This document shows positions 12,501-37,125 of a stretch of 64,000 bases of DNA, piece by piece. Below the pieces are notes generated by a model, which was given only the letters and a program-made list of their open reading frames with translations, had not been told where the DNA came from and did no database searches. A program made the translations under genes and the position numbers. Numbering within the stretch: the stretch's first letter is position 1; every line of letters starts with the position of its first letter. The stretch comes from Coturnix japonica (Eukaryota > Chordata > Aves > Galliformes > Phasianidae): the NCBI RefSeq assembly GCF_001577835.2, contig NC_029521.1, positions 17,576,470 through 17,640,469 of the forward strand, written 5' to 3'.

Positions 12501-15500
12501 ACCCACTTCAACTTATTTGGAGAATAAATAAACAATTATGTTAATAGGAATATGCATATTTGGGCAAATTACTCCCTGCTGTAACAAATTTGAAGACAGA
12601 AGTATTACACCAGCATGACTAATTGGAGAAATTCAGAGTCTCAGAGCACAAATACAACGGTGCTTCTGTATGGCGCACTGGTGGTCTTTGTCTTGGGCAA
12701 ATTCCTGTAGCATAGGTTGGCCTCTGAGCACTTTGTTTAAGTGAACTATAAACAGCCCATGTCTCCAACACCCGCTGTTGGAATTCAGAGCAAAACCTAA
12801 TGGAGAAAACCTGCCCATTAGCAGCAGGTCTGGCACCACAGCTCAGCCTTCAGAAATGGAACTCCTCAAGATCTCCACTTTTATAGGTCAGCTCCTGACC
12901 ACAACAGCCTGTTTGGCCATCCTGATCAATAGGAGTCTGAATCACAAATGCACGGCCATGCTCAGCACTGCAGAGCAAGTGTGGGAGGAGAGGGCTTGCA
13001 GCCACGTGAAAGGTAGCTGCACGTATTTGAAATATGTATTAACAAACCACAGAGAAAGCATGCTGTGCCGCAGGGGAGGGTTTGGGGTTTTCCTTCTGTT
13101 GAACCTGGATTAATTTCTACCTTGGCATTTTGGTGGGTGGTAGCATGTTCCCCCATCATGTCTCCACCGCTGGGGTTTGCTGCGTGCAACTGAGAGGTGC
13201 CAAGAGCAAAAGGCTGTGCCACAAGTAGAGGTCACAGATGTGGGGCAATACGTCTTTTGCTGCATGTCACAAGAATGGGGTGATTACCTCAGTGGGATTC
13301 CCTCTCCACCGAGAGGGAATGCATTGTGTCTTCAATGGTAAGGAAAATATTTCCTTGAAATGGAAGAACTAGGAGCAGTTATAATTAAAATTATATGCTG
13401 CAGAGATTACCCAACACTACAGTTTGTCACCGTTTCTCTTTGTTCACCTTAGTGAATGCAGGGGGGAGAGTGCATGTTGTAATGTGTTTTTTAATGTGAA
13501 ATAAGTAGAAATGCAGACCTGCAAGTCCTAGACATTACAACAGACAAAAAAAAAAAAAAAAAGCTGTGTGTACTACTAAGTGTAGTATCAGATATTCTGA
13601 ATGTATTTTAGACATCTCTCTCAGAGCAGAGGAGTGTATGTCTTTATACTTGTGCTCCTTTAAAGTTATAGTCAAGTGATTGAGGAATACAATGCAATTT
13701 CATTAACAGTTGTTCCTTGGATATGATCATGACTTAGCAGTATTAAGGATCAGCAGCATCCATTATCAACCTTTAATATTGTCTTCTGTAGTACTATTAG
13801 TACTTGGCATACTCAGTCACAAACAGAACAGTGAGGAATGTTAGCAAATCCGTTACAACCACAGAAGACAACCAGGCAGCCGCAGGTAACACCCTGTGCT
13901 CTAAGAAAGGGATTTGTTTTAAAACAGTGTTTTAAAGAAGGGTAAGTATATATATGATAAAAAGTCCTATTTAAGGTTTTTGCTTGGGACACCCACTGAT
14001 TACCAGTAGGAATTCTGAGCACAGAGCCAGGGGTATGGCCTTATGTTCAGAGATGTTAAACTGTCCAGGCTATGAAGCTGGGAAGAGACAGCATAGAGAA
14101 CCACCTAATGAGCCTTTACACTCTTCCACATTAAGGATTAACTACCATAAGTCCTGTTCTAAAAATACCCCAACTCTTTTTGTGGTGCAATGAAATGCAA
14201 TACTTGCACAATACTAAACCAGCTGTAGTCCCTGTGAGACTCCAGCTGACATAAACAGCCTGTACAGAGTGATTTTCAGAAGAGAATAGATTTAGACTTC
14301 GCATTTTACAGGGATTAATTTACCTTCCAAAAATGACATAAACATTAAGGACTTTCTGAATTATTAGCACTTGACCACAGGTAAAATTTTGTGAAGGAAC
14401 ATCCAAACTGATAACACAGTTGCATACTTCAGATAAATCTTGTATCATCCTGTACAACTCCATGGATGGGTTCCCTTGCATCTTGAAGGTAAAATGCTAG
14501 GGGCTCATACTCCTGCAGGATTTTCAGCTCTTCCTTTAAGCCCAGGAATAACAGTGAATTCCCATAAATCCATCCTAGAGATTCATAAAAGGTTAAATTG
14601 GGAAAACAACTACAGCAATGCTATCACACAGGGCTTTTATCTGGTTGTCTCTGAAGTATAATTCCAGGAAATGACCTTCTGTAGCAGGACTGTGAGGCAA
14701 CACGTGAGGCATATGGCTCAAACGATGTTTGTAAGTAAATGCTGGTAGCAGATCAGCAGGGCTATCTGAATCCACCAAAACTCAACCAGACATCCACAAT
14801 ATGGGAAAGATGTATACAGCTGTTATTTTTACAACTGGATAGAGAATGCATGTAGGCAAGTATAATGGGAGAAATCAGAACAAAGTCAGTGAACATGGTT
14901 CAGTGGGTTCTTGAGGAAAAGACCAAAACAAAAGACAAAATGAAGAAGAGAACACTTCATGGTTTTCTGGTGGACTGTAGATCATCCTTTTGCTGTGCAA
15001 GGTAGATTAAAGAAGAGATGGACAAGCTGAGCTTGCAATCACCATTGTGCAGCTGACATTCACAAGTAATAAGAGAGATCATCTGGATTGATCTGGGGCT
15101 GGAAATCACAGTCATATGAAAGCTAAAAACTTGAAAACTGTCCAGCGATGCGTTATCAGGATGGATTTTGGAAATGCTATGTACTAATAAAAAACTTGGT
15201 GGTGCTTATAACTGTGCAACATTAAATCTTTCTAGTCACAGTTTATATGCAGTGGGTGGTTTTAAGCCAAATACTGACCAGAGCATAAGCAGCTATGGAT
15301 AAAAAGGCATAAAAAATAGCTTATTAGAGTAGCGTTGTTCACATATGAATTTTTCTTTTCTAATAACACTGAATGCAAAAAAATATTCTTCATCATAGAA
15401 GTCCACTATTTAGAATTGGCATCTTACATATTATGTGTCTTTTTTGTCCACAGCACTAGCAGGTGCTCATAGCAGCACCATCAGCAAAGGAAAAGCTACT

Positions 15501-16507
15501 GAAGCTGAAATGGCCATTTTGGAGTCTTTGTGAGTACAGGGAGCCTGCTGGCTCACCAGATCAGCTTATGTCACTATCTGACATGCATAGTATAAATCTT
15601 ATTTGCCAATCAGTGTCTAGAAATGCTAGAAAGATAAATAAACATACACATTTTAATGTATATTTTAAAGATGGCACTGAAGCATAAGGCTCAATAACTT
15701 CAAGTGAAGTGCAAAAGTAGCTAAAATGAATTTGCACTCTCTTCCTGAGCTGCACCAAATGATCTTCAGCAGCAAGTGCTGATTTCTCACAGGTGATGTG
15801 CTGGGTGCATGTAAACAAAAGACTACTTAAACTTTAAGAGTGATGGATTTTCATGCCAAACTTAGACACGGTGTAACTTAACAGACAGGTAGTTTCCCTG
15901 GAGATGCAGATGTTACACTAATGGAGTTTCTTTCGCCACATTCAAAATTCCCCAAACTGGAATTTTAGGAATTTTTCGCATACCTCTTAACAAACACCTT
16001 CACTTTCCGCACCCTCATTTGGAATAAAGAAGAAAATCAGTGAAGCTTAAATAATTGTGATTGCAACTGAAAGACTTGACAAGGATACACAGAATTCGTG
16101 CAAGTGATGTGTCACAGCTCAGATACAGAAATGATGCTACCTGTGCTTTTAGCTTTCAGAATAATGACAACCCAAGTGTCACTGCAGAGATACATACTGT
16201 GCTACTTCAGTGTGAGGTGGAGAAAGAAAGATCTTTACATCTGCTTTTATTCTGTTGATTTCTCTGTATTTTTTTAACAGGTAATTTTTAACAGGATTGA
16301 AGATCTATGCTGCATTTGCATCAAAACCTTCTGATTATACGTAAAACCCACCTGATATTCAATTCTGTGCATCTTCCATGCAGTACAACTCAGCACTGGG
16401 CAATACGCCTTCTCCAACTTTATGTCATATGTGTATAATATATACACAAAGAAAAAGTATCACCTGGAAATAATATTTGGAATGTGAAAGACACAAAATG
16501 TAAACAT
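6513..16507. other. Intergenic between SLC35G1 and LGI1
   Basis: About 10 kb without a recognisable gene. It contains homopolymer tracts (T23 at 7126-7148, A runs near 7437-7454 and 13546-13562), a small perfect hairpin at 13297-13320, and only short random-looking open frames. No convincing transposon was recognised, although old diverged pieces are likely. Confidence 0.5.
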
Positions 16508-16832
16508 TTTATTTGGCAGTTGTTTCAAACAGGTGAATAAATAAATGGAAAAGTACATCTTAATATTCTTTATAGCAACAGATGCAGTTGCACACATATT
16601 TACATACCGTGGATGCAAAGAACAGTTAATTTAATTTCTTTTTGTTAAAAAATGCAACTTCCAACATCACTAGACTTGACAATTAAAGATGAAGATACTA
16701 GTAATACTTTGTTCTAGCAATCTCAACTTTTAAAGGCATTCATTTGGAAGTAAGATAAGAGAGTCATCATGCATTTAGTTCATTTTGTCCACTTACGGTA
16801 GAAAGTCTGATGTAATCTCAGATTTATGAGTG
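16508..16832 (-). other. LGI1: Probable LGI1 3' UTR with poly(A) signal
   Basis: The first AATAAA on the minus strand after the stop codon is at 16513-16508, about 320 nt downstream. It would give a short 3' UTR. A second AATAAA lies at 16251-16246. The actual cleavage site is inferred, not seen. Confidence 0.4.
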
Positions 16833-28406
<11,574 letters not shown>

Positions 28407-28678
28407 TCTTTTGATCCGCTCTCGTTCCAGCCAGTTGAAAGAATATCCCAAAACATGAACAGGGGTTCTTTATTCAGCCATTGGATGTCTTTCTATAAGT
28501 CCAGGTCAATATTTGTCTCTGCTTTCCCAACCCTTTTCTTTCTCTTTCACTCTGTTTCTGTAGACAGAAACCTGCAGCTGATCTGTGTGTTTCCACTCAC
28601 TCAGGCAACGTACTGCTGAGAGAAGAGACCTGCGAGGTGCTGTAAGATGGGGAAAATCCAACCGGCTGAAGGAAGAAG

Positions 28679-28709
<31 letters not shown>
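28679..28709. repeat. Poly(A) tract, 31 A
   Basis: Uninterrupted A run ~270 bp upstream of the LGI1 start codon; it reads as poly(T) on the LGI1 strand. Possibly near the LGI1 promoter. Confidence 0.95.
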
Positions 28710-28711
<2 letters not shown>

Positions 28712-28852
28712 AAGACTTGCATCACCACAAAAACACTGAGCACAACACAGCATTAGATTGCAAAGTGATGTAACTGAGAAATACACTGCTTTCTGTTTGC
28801 ACAGGGAGGCCCGCTCCCTGTTGCCAAAAATAGTACAGCATTATGTTTTGCT

Positions 28853-28910
28853 GGTGGGTGGGTGAGTGGGTGTGGGGTGGAGTATGTGTGTGCGGGGGGG
28901 GGGGGGGGGG
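28853..28910 (+). repeat. G-rich tract with G17 homopolymer
   Basis: Repeated GGG/GGGG blocks (28855-28880) followed by 17 consecutive G at 28894-28910. It can form a G-quadruplex on the plus strand. It lies ~450-500 bp upstream of the LGI1 start codon, with the C-rich strand being the LGI1 sense strand. Confidence 0.9.
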
Positions 28911-30345
28911 CATCAGTCATCTCTTACTGGATCCCTACAACCTCAGGAACCTTGAAGAATTTATGCTTCGCATATTGCAAGCAGCAGAACCGAAGGCAGT
29001 ATTCCCTGGAAAATGGAATCAAGTGAAACCATCAAAAGCATTGCTGCAAAAGCTGATAGATTAATTCTTATCCTTAGCCTTACTGCACATATTTGTACCA
29101 CTGAAAAGCAAGCTGCCACACATGGAAAATATTACAGTGTATGAGAGAATGCCTACAACTGTTATTCCTAAACAAAATATTTTCGCATGCAAAATAGACC
29201 CCAACTGCATTTCTAAGAAAAACGAAGTTTTTATTTGCTACATGTTTCTGAGCTGGCTAAATAAAGGGAATCAAGCATTGTTCAAAACAGGGAGCATTAG
29301 TTAAAAGTTCAGGTTAAAAGTTTATTTGCTTGTGACCAGTTTGATCATTTTAGATGAAAAAATATACATATATGTTATTTAAACACTGGTTTCGTTATCA
29401 CCGAAGTTAAGGAAGGACTTTGTTTGAAAAGTGACAAAATAGGTGCAAATCTTGCTGGTGACAATGAATGCTTCCAATACTGCCTGTATGCTGCAGTTGA
29501 AATTAGTGCTAGGTGCAGCAGGAATCCTCTGCAAGAAAGCCCTCATCCCAGAGACTTTACAGTAAACTGTAATAAATATTTTATAGGGAACTTAAGCAGC
29601 ACCAAAGTGTTATTATATAAAGAATGGCAAGACAAAACTAATGAATGCCAAATAGCTGGGAACCTAAATGGGGTGGTTTTATTTTTTTTTCTGATATAGG
29701 ATTACTATTAGAGGAGTTTGCAAACTTTAATATGTCGTGACATGTCCCCTGTCAGACTGACAGCACTGATTGCACTACACAGAACACAAAGCCTATGAGG
29801 GTCAGCCTCGTGGTGCAGAAAGTTTGACACAGTCATGCTCACTATTGGCTCCTTCACTGCTGTCTCTTCACCAGCAGACACCTGTAAGCCAGATCACTCT
29901 TTACTACTCGTTATTTCTCTGATTCCTTGTGGCCACCCAGCTCTGTCCCTTTGTTCCTGCTCCTGCAGGCCATGAAATCACAAGACCAACAGGCTGTGTC
30001 TGTCTTCCTCAGAAATTATTCCAGTGAGTCTTTAGCACATAGCCAGACATTGGTGCCCAGCAGAAATTTCAGATGCTATGGATAGAAAGTGGCAAAGGGA
30101 CTACAGAACAGCAAGAAATGAGGATGGACAGTAGAACTCAGCGCCAATGCCTCCTTGCTGGTGGTGGCTAAAATCTGTCTCCCCACAGCTGAGAGGATGC
30201 TCTGGGGACACAGAACTCACAGCAGGTGGGGGGGAGTGCATCCTCTGAGGGAACTGGGATTCTCAGAAACATGCAAAAAGCTTTCAGAGATCCTCCTCCA
30301 AAGTCCCCTGCTGGGGTATGGCTCCTGTGTCTCAGCACACTCCTC
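28911..30345. other. LGI1 upstream flank
   Basis: AT-rich, unique-looking sequence with no CpG island. No coding exon is seen. It may hold LGI1 promoter or enhancer elements, which I cannot identify. Confidence 0.45.
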
Positions 30346-30780
30346 ACAGAATCATAGAATCACTAAGGTTGGAAAAGATCACTAAGATCATGTAGTCCAA
30401 TCTTCAGCCCCCCCACCCCATGCCTAATGATCATGGCCCTCAGTTGCAAACCTTCTCGTTTCTTGAACACCTCCAGGGACAGTGACTTCACCGCCTCCCT
30501 GGACAGCCTATGCCAGTGTATCACCACTCTTGCTGAGAAGAAAGTTTTCCTAATATCCATTCTCAGTCTCTCCTGGCACAACTTAAGGCCTTTACTTCTA
30601 GGGGAGAAGAAGCCAACCCCAGCCTTACCACAACCCCTTTTCAGAGCCTCTTCTCCAGACTGACTATCCCAGTTCCCTCAGCTGCTCCCCTAAGCCCTGT
30701 GCTCCAGACCCTTCACAGCTTCATTGCCCTTTTCTGGATGCTCCAGGGCCTCAGTGTTTTTCTTGCAGACTGAACACTCT
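30346..30780 (-). mobile_element. CR1 LINE fragment, minus orientation
   Basis: Begins ACAGAATCATAGAATCAC (complement of the 3' terminus) and runs through CACCTCCAGGGACAGTGACT, the CTCTCCTGGCACAACTTAAG block, and CTTTTCTGGATGCTCCAGGG. 5'-truncated. A T23 tract follows at 30875-30897. Confidence 0.9.
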
Positions 30781-31704
30781 ATTCGCACCCTCATGCCTGC
30801 AGAAGAAAGGACAGCTTACATACGCCTGCTTCCTCAGCTCTGTGGGGTTTTTGTTTGATTGTTTTTGTTTTGTCTTTTTTTTTTTTTTTTTTTTTTTAAG
30901 CTCTGTTTTAATTCAATTGTGGGTCCAAGTTCTTGCTCATAAGAAAATCTCTCATATCAGCAAGTCTCTCCTGAAACAGGATTGACTTCAACAAGGAGTG
31001 ACACAAAGCTACTTTAATGCCGAGCCCTTCCACCTTCCAATAGAAAATGGTACAGAATTACAGTAACCAAAGCACTAAAATCATTATAAAGCAAATGCTG
31101 ATACCTTCCCAAGGGTATGAAGGTCTTCTTGTTCTGGAAATGATGCAACTGTACTACTGGGAAGGATGCTAGCTTTGTGGTACTTGCCTGAGCGGGGCAT
31201 CCCATCCTCTCCTCTGAGATGGTCCGTGGTGCAAAAGCACAAACTTCAGTGAGGTGAGAATGGCAAACCCTCTGACTTCATGCTGAAAGAGGGCTGCTGC
31301 TGTTTGCTTACTTGTTTGCTTCTGGCAAAGCTACCCATTGCCATGGCAATAGTTGGCCATTGATGGCAAAACCCCATGCTGCATTTTCTTAAGCTCATTC
31401 ACTGAAGTCCACCATCAATTACTTAGGCATTTCTTTTTAGTTTATACTCCAACCACATTGTGACCCTTTTTCTGTAACAAAAGGACATTCTGCAGCAGAG
31501 CCGTAACCTGACTCCAATTTCATCTGTGCAGAGAACTGCCTGGAAGTTCACTTTCTATTCCAAACTACATGCCAAAACAACTGCTTTTTCTTCCCCCAAA
31601 TTGCAAATATAATGAGTATTTCTAACAGCTCTGTCAAAAGAGAGGAATAAATCATATTTTCCAGAGTCCTTTATAGTCAGGCTGACTTTCTTGCCTGTTG
31701 TAAA

Positions 31705-31930
31705 ATCAGAGAATCATAGATTCATTAAGGTTGGAAAAAAATGCGTAAGATTGTCTAGTCCAACCGTCCACCTACCACCAATATTGCCCACTAAGCTATG
31801 TCTATAAGCACCACATCTCCACATTTCTTAAACATACCCAAGGATGGTGACTTCACCACCTCCCAGGGCAATCTGCTCCAGTCTTTTGGAGAAGACATTT
31901 TTCCTAATATCCAGTTCAAAACCCAATTGG
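31705..31930 (-). mobile_element. CR1 LINE fragment, minus orientation
   Basis: CAGAGAATCATAGATTCATT, then AGTCCAACCGTCC and CCAAGGATGGTGACTTCACC. This is a short 5'-truncated CR1 3' end of the same subfamily type as the copy at 30346. Both lie in the same orientation about 1 kb apart. Confidence 0.88.
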
Positions 31931-34900
31931 TTGGTTGCTGTCTGCTTCCCACCACTCCAGCATCAGGCTCACCCCTTAGCCCTGCTGTCACAACTTGTAT
32001 GACAGTTAATGTATCCCTATGTCTGCTGCAGGGCCTTCATGGATCCTTCAAGTATTGATTCAGTGCCGTGCAAGTCAAAATCTATGCATTTTTTGTCTCA
32101 GTCAAGGTCCAGCAGGAGGAACAAGGGAGGCCTGGCTTGTTGCTAGGTGTGCTTTTCATGACTTGGCAATGTTGAAACAGAAAAATCTTCACCTTGCAGC
32201 ACAACAGAGCTGCTTGCTGGCAGACATGCTCCCATATGGGCAGCAATAAGCCTGCATGGCACTGCTGGCTGTTGTTATTCTCTCTGACTCGCCTTTGGTA
32301 CTGCACTAATGCCACACCAACGCTAGGAGCCTGTGTTTTCAAGAGAAGCCATGCCAACCCCCAGCTCTCCCAGCGGGGCTTTGCCAAGCCCAAACCAGGC
32401 CATGTTCACTCTGTACTCGCTCTGCCGCTGCCGGGTGGCTCTGTAGCCTGGCAACACGCGCCTGCAGGCTCGGCCCCAGAGCCCCCCGCTCCCTCACCCG
32501 CTTCCCCTTTCTCTCTGCTGCTTTATTTTTGCTCAAGCAGGTCTGAGAGGAAGCCTCAAAAACAAAAAGCTGTGGAACGAGGCCAGGCTGCTCCTTGGAG
32601 ACACGGACCTGCTTTTCTTTCGCCTTGCGTGCAGGATCTCTTTAATTTTTGTCCTCTTTTTGTGTTGTTTTTTTTTCTTTTCTTTTTTTTTGTTAGCCAT
32701 TCATCTTTGCATTATGCTGGGCTGGTTTTAGTATTTCCTGTACTTTATTAATGTGCTATGTTATTTCTCCTCTTAAATTTTGGCTAAATCTAAGTAATTC
32801 CTAGGGAATCGTTATTTTCCACATATTCATGCTATATGGTAGGAATCAAATTGAATATTTCCTATATATCCTATGGCTCATTTCCTACAGATATCCTAAT
32901 TGTTTTTTTTCATAATACCAATACTGGACAGCAATCAACCAGCTAAGAACAAGTTTGGTGAAGGTAAACAATGTTCAGAATTAAAGATACTTTTGCTAGT
33001 TGTCACTGGAGCTGTTCGCCACCTGGTATTCCTTGTGCTCCTTGATCAGACTTAGCACAACTTCTGTAGCTTGGCTGCCAGTGCAAACATACCCATTTAT
33101 TGTTATTATTGACTTTTCAGCAAGTATTCTTGACTATCTGGTTACAGTGCAAACAGTGCTATGAGTAAACCTGTTTGCTATGATTTTTGAGGAAAGCAAA
33201 CACAAAAGGGCAGAATATAGAGCCAAAAATTATTTTTAACATATTTAATTTCTCTATGAGGGATTAAGTCTGCTCCACTGGCTATATTTGCAAATTCACA
33301 TTGGCCCAATATGTTTTCATTGCCAACATACGGCAAAATTTTAGTAAGCTTCCTGTGGTTTCATGCTGAAACCACATACTTTTGCCTTTGCATATACATA
33401 TATTGTTAAAATTATCCTTTATTTCATCCAATTTTTAGAAAATTTTGTGCCTTTTCCATGCTTGTTATGTGCTGCCTCCACATATAGGGGCCTAATCCAA
33501 AATCCACTGATGGTAATGGCAAGAGTTAGTGAACTCTACTGTGCTCACTGTGAACCATGTAATGTTTTACTGCAGAGATGCACAAGAGTCAGAATCACAT
33601 CCCAGTGTTTGAGAGTCTCCCATGAGTAGATCATTGTGCTCACTGTGATACCACTGTGCTTGAAGCAGAAGGATTTGAGGCCAGACTCCTACAGACATCT
33701 CATGATTGGAGTCCTTGCTCTCCCAGTGCCATTCCTTTCAATAAACTAAACAAAGTCTTCTGAATTCCAAGTAGTTCTGAAAATACCACACTTCCTGGTA
33801 GGTCTGGCTCCAACAGGCATTGCCAGGAAGAGACCTTCTACAAGTTAGGTGCAACAGAACTCAACACAGTATAGCACAGAATAGCTGGCGAGTTAGCTCA
33901 GTGCTGCCTAAAACATCCTATTTGGAAAGTTCTTTTAATTTGCTCTTCCCTTTCCTGTCTATACATGTCTGTATTGAGGATATCCTCCTTTACTAAGCAA
34001 CAGGAGTTTCAGTAAAAGTGGAACAGTCAGGTCCGTCCCTGTGTCAAAAGGCTGAGAAAACAGCTACTGTAAGTCCTGCCAACTTGAGGGGAATGAAAAA
34101 TGCAGAGGGCAACCTCCAGTCCCTTGCAGGAGGTGGCCAGTTCCCAGTTCACTGCAGAGTTAAGAACAAGCATCTCTGAGGAGAGCCAGGCCTCAGCCCT
34201 CCAGCCAAAAACCAAAAGCATATGATGCTGCAGGATTCCCACTCTACTGGGTGCATCCTCATCAGTGTTCAGTGGCTCTGTGACTACTCACTGCTTAGGT
34301 GGACCAGAATTTGACCGATGGCAAGAAGTTTGTCACAAGAGAAGTATTGCTACCTGACCCACCGTATTAAAGGCTAAGCTAGATTCCAGATGTAACTTTT
34401 AAACCAGTATCACAGAATTGTAAGTACACAGGCCACAGTCTTTGAACAGCTGATATTGATGATACTGCTAATGTTAAGTGTGTTTAAATGTTATTCTGGA
34501 TGACTGCTCACACAGGTCAGAATATCTTCCAGGGTAGCGAAATAACTGCCACAGCTCAGTACCTTTATTTTATGTAAGTAGGAAAAAAAGAACAATATAA
34601 ACAAACTGAAAAAAATCCAGTAACAGTCCTTCAGGTCAGACAGGGACATAACCCCCATTATCCATGGGTTGGTCCTTCTCTGTCAGAAAGACCCTACAAA
34701 CCTTACTGACTCATTTAAGTTTTTCACCCTTCACTTCCAGTTCCCTCAGTGTCTGTCCAATCCTGGTCCTCTGCATGGGACTCTACAAACCCCCGGCATT
34801 CCTCAGCTCTTCTCCAGCCTTTTGTCACTCAGTACAGTACAGTTGCTTTCACAGGATTTGTAAAGGACCAGGAGCTCTGTAACAAAGTAGCGTGCTCTGC

Positions 34901-34942
34901 AACACACAATCCCACAGCACAGAGCTAACTGTTCTCTTGAAA
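31931..34942. other. Intergenic, no gene seen
   Basis: Moderately GC-rich at 32000-32640, AT-rich afterwards. Open frames here lack splice context and look random. A short piece near 33485-33525 (GGGCCTAATCCAAAATCCAC) may be another relic of the element noted at 27230. Confidence 0.45.
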
Positions 34943-35130
34943 CTAGTCACTTTCCTCCACATCTAAAACAGTAATTCCTACTTTATCTCTATTGTCCACA
35001 TTTTGCCTTGAAAATGCTGAATATGTAGAAATAGGGGAGAAAATATTAACAACAACCATATAAGCTAAAAAGCTTGAGAGCACAATTTGAATGTATGTAT
35101 CTGTGCTATCTTCAGGGTTCACAGTAGGAC
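34943..35130 (-). CDS. Candidate terminal exon of an undescribed membrane protein
   Basis: Unrecognised. After acceptor TTTGGTCTCAG with a good pyrimidine tract, the frame gives Pro-Thr-Val-Asn-Pro-Glu-Asp-Ser, then a hydrophobic stretch (YIQIVLSSFLAYMVVVNIF) suited to one membrane helix. A polar tail of ~32 residues follows (ends ..VLDVEESD) and then a stop. It enters at phase 1. An AATAAA on the minus strand lies ~370 nt downstream. It fits by phase to the exon at 36079-36125. It could be chance; no homology was recognised. Confidence 0.3.
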
Positions 35131-36078
35131 CTGAGACCAAACATAATATAGAGAGAAGGACTAAGAAATAAAGCAATAAAAAAGTACACCAGATTTTTGC
35201 ATTCTGCAGAAATCTGCACTTTCTACATTTAATCTTTAAAAAGAACTTTCAAGAAGATCTGTCATTAACTAATTTATACCTCGGGAAGTTCAACGCCTCT
35301 CATGGGCAAGCTTGGAAAGGGAGGCACTTGCCAGCTAGACAAAACGCCTACCAAGGGGGAGGGAACAGGCATGAGACTCATTGCCTAGCATGTGCCCTGC
35401 TGTAGGACTGATGTGCCCTTTACATGAACCCCTCCGAGAGGAAAAGTCATGCTCAAATATGCAAGCTGCCATGCATTCCCCTGATCAGATACCAAAGCGT
35501 GATACTACTGATAAAAACTACAGTTAATTTTTAATGGTCTCATGACTTTTTCAAGGAAATGACCTGGTGATATTAAGAATGTAGTTCTGTGCAGTGAGTT
35601 CAGTAAGGGGATGGTTTCTCTCTTCCCAGCTCTTCCATGGCCTCTCAGTACTGCTGCCATCCACAAATTACTACCAGTGTTTATCTCTAGTGTGTTCTCC
35701 AACTGGATCAGTTAAATGATCTGGTAAAAGAGAAAAAAGCAAACAAAACCCTGAGCAAACCTAAATCCTTCCAAAACAAAACAGGAAATGACAGAACCAG
35801 AACAAGCAGCTGAGGACAGGAGTGGGGAAGAAATATTGGCTTTGCTGCTAGAGAAGAGGAGCAGGGAGCTGCAGATTTAGGCAGCTTCATACTACATCTC
35901 CAAGTACAAGTTACCACCAAACACGCAATTCCACCTTCCATATGTCACTAAACTCCTCTTGAGCAGCCACTTGTTGCCACTGGGAGCTGCCCAAGCTCTC
36001 CTGACGTGATGAATGCACTGCTCCAGGTTCTCCCTGCCCTAGGCTGCAGGCTCTTGGGCTCTCTCCACTGCAGCTTAC

Positions 36079-36125
36079 CTCTCTGCTCTGGGCTGGTAAC
36101 CTCTGTGAAACTTTCCAGTCTCCCT
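36079..36125 (-). CDS. Candidate small internal exon of the same chain
   Basis: 47 nt between acceptor GCATTGTCCAG (with CTGAT branch-like motif upstream) and strong donor AG|GTAAGC. It is open in the frame that enters at phase 2 and leaves at phase 1, exactly what the flanking candidates need. Encodes (Q)GRLESFTEVTSPEQR(G). Too short to judge alone. Confidence 0.25.
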
Positions 36126-36714
36126 CTGGACAATGCATCAGTTTTCCAAGGAAACAAGAGGCTCTATGAATTTACTCCGGTTACTGCTCCATAGAATTTT
36201 TTCTAAAGATGATTTTTAATCTACAACTTCTCCCATCACAAGCAGCAGTCAATAGTAGCTCCTACACTGGTTGTTGCCTGCTGAGAGGCATCCATGGACC
36301 ATACCTTGATTTTGCAGCCCTGAAACTTGTAGTGAAATACAGAGAAAATAGCTAAAAACATTTAAATGAACCATAGGATGGAATAGGTGACAAACTATCT
36401 CACTCCAGACAGAACGGGATAAAATAGGAACCTCACAAAATGCCCCAGTATTCAGACAGTATTGTTTAAAAGACAACATCCAACTGGAATAGAAACCCTT
36501 GAGAGGTGTATCCAAACAGACACTGGGAAAGAACTGCACTCTGCCAGCCCCTTTGCACTATTCATGAACTTAGCACTTCTCCCTAGGAGGTATCTTTCAT
36601 GCCTACACTGAGAATGCAGAGCGATAGAAAATCCAGCCCAGTAAGAACCCTGTATCCGAAACACAATGTCCCAGATTTTCTAGCATGAGCAAGTGCTTTC
36701 TGCAGACCCAAAAC

Positions 36715-37125
36715 AACATACCACTGTCACTGCAGCTAAATGCCATTTAATTGGCAGCTAGAAAAGCCTATAATACATTTCTTCATGGAAAAATGTTTGA
36801 GCTCCTCCAGTCTGCCAAAATGCTAATTAAAAACAGACGGCATATTATAAAATCCTTTCCCTGACCTGTGCTATCTAGCACTGCCCTTCTGTACTTTTTT
36901 CATGGCATTGAGTCCTTGCAGAATTATTCTAATCTTTATAAACTTGTATTTAATTTTCCTCGTCATTTTGTAGGCAGACAAAAAAAGAATAACTGAAATG
37001 TTGTTTATTTAAATGTACATTGAGAAATTATTTGTTACATTGCAGTTAAATGGCTTTTGAGGAGAGATTCTTTAGCCATTAAAAACAGGAGGTTTTTAAG
37101 TCCTGAATAATTCACAGTGGAAGAA
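36715..37125. promoter_or_regulatory. Candidate non-coding conserved element
   Basis: Unique, repeat-free AT-rich segment with intact homeodomain-type sites (CCATTTAATTGGCAG, TGCTAATTAAAAAC) and no coding frame. The look is typical of vertebrate enhancers near neuronal genes. This is inference only. Confidence 0.2.

Noticed and set aside
28407-28451. Longer LGI1 N-terminus starting at 28451
   Set aside because: The codon there is TTG, not ATG, and no homologue has this extension; the ATG at 28406 has a strong context.
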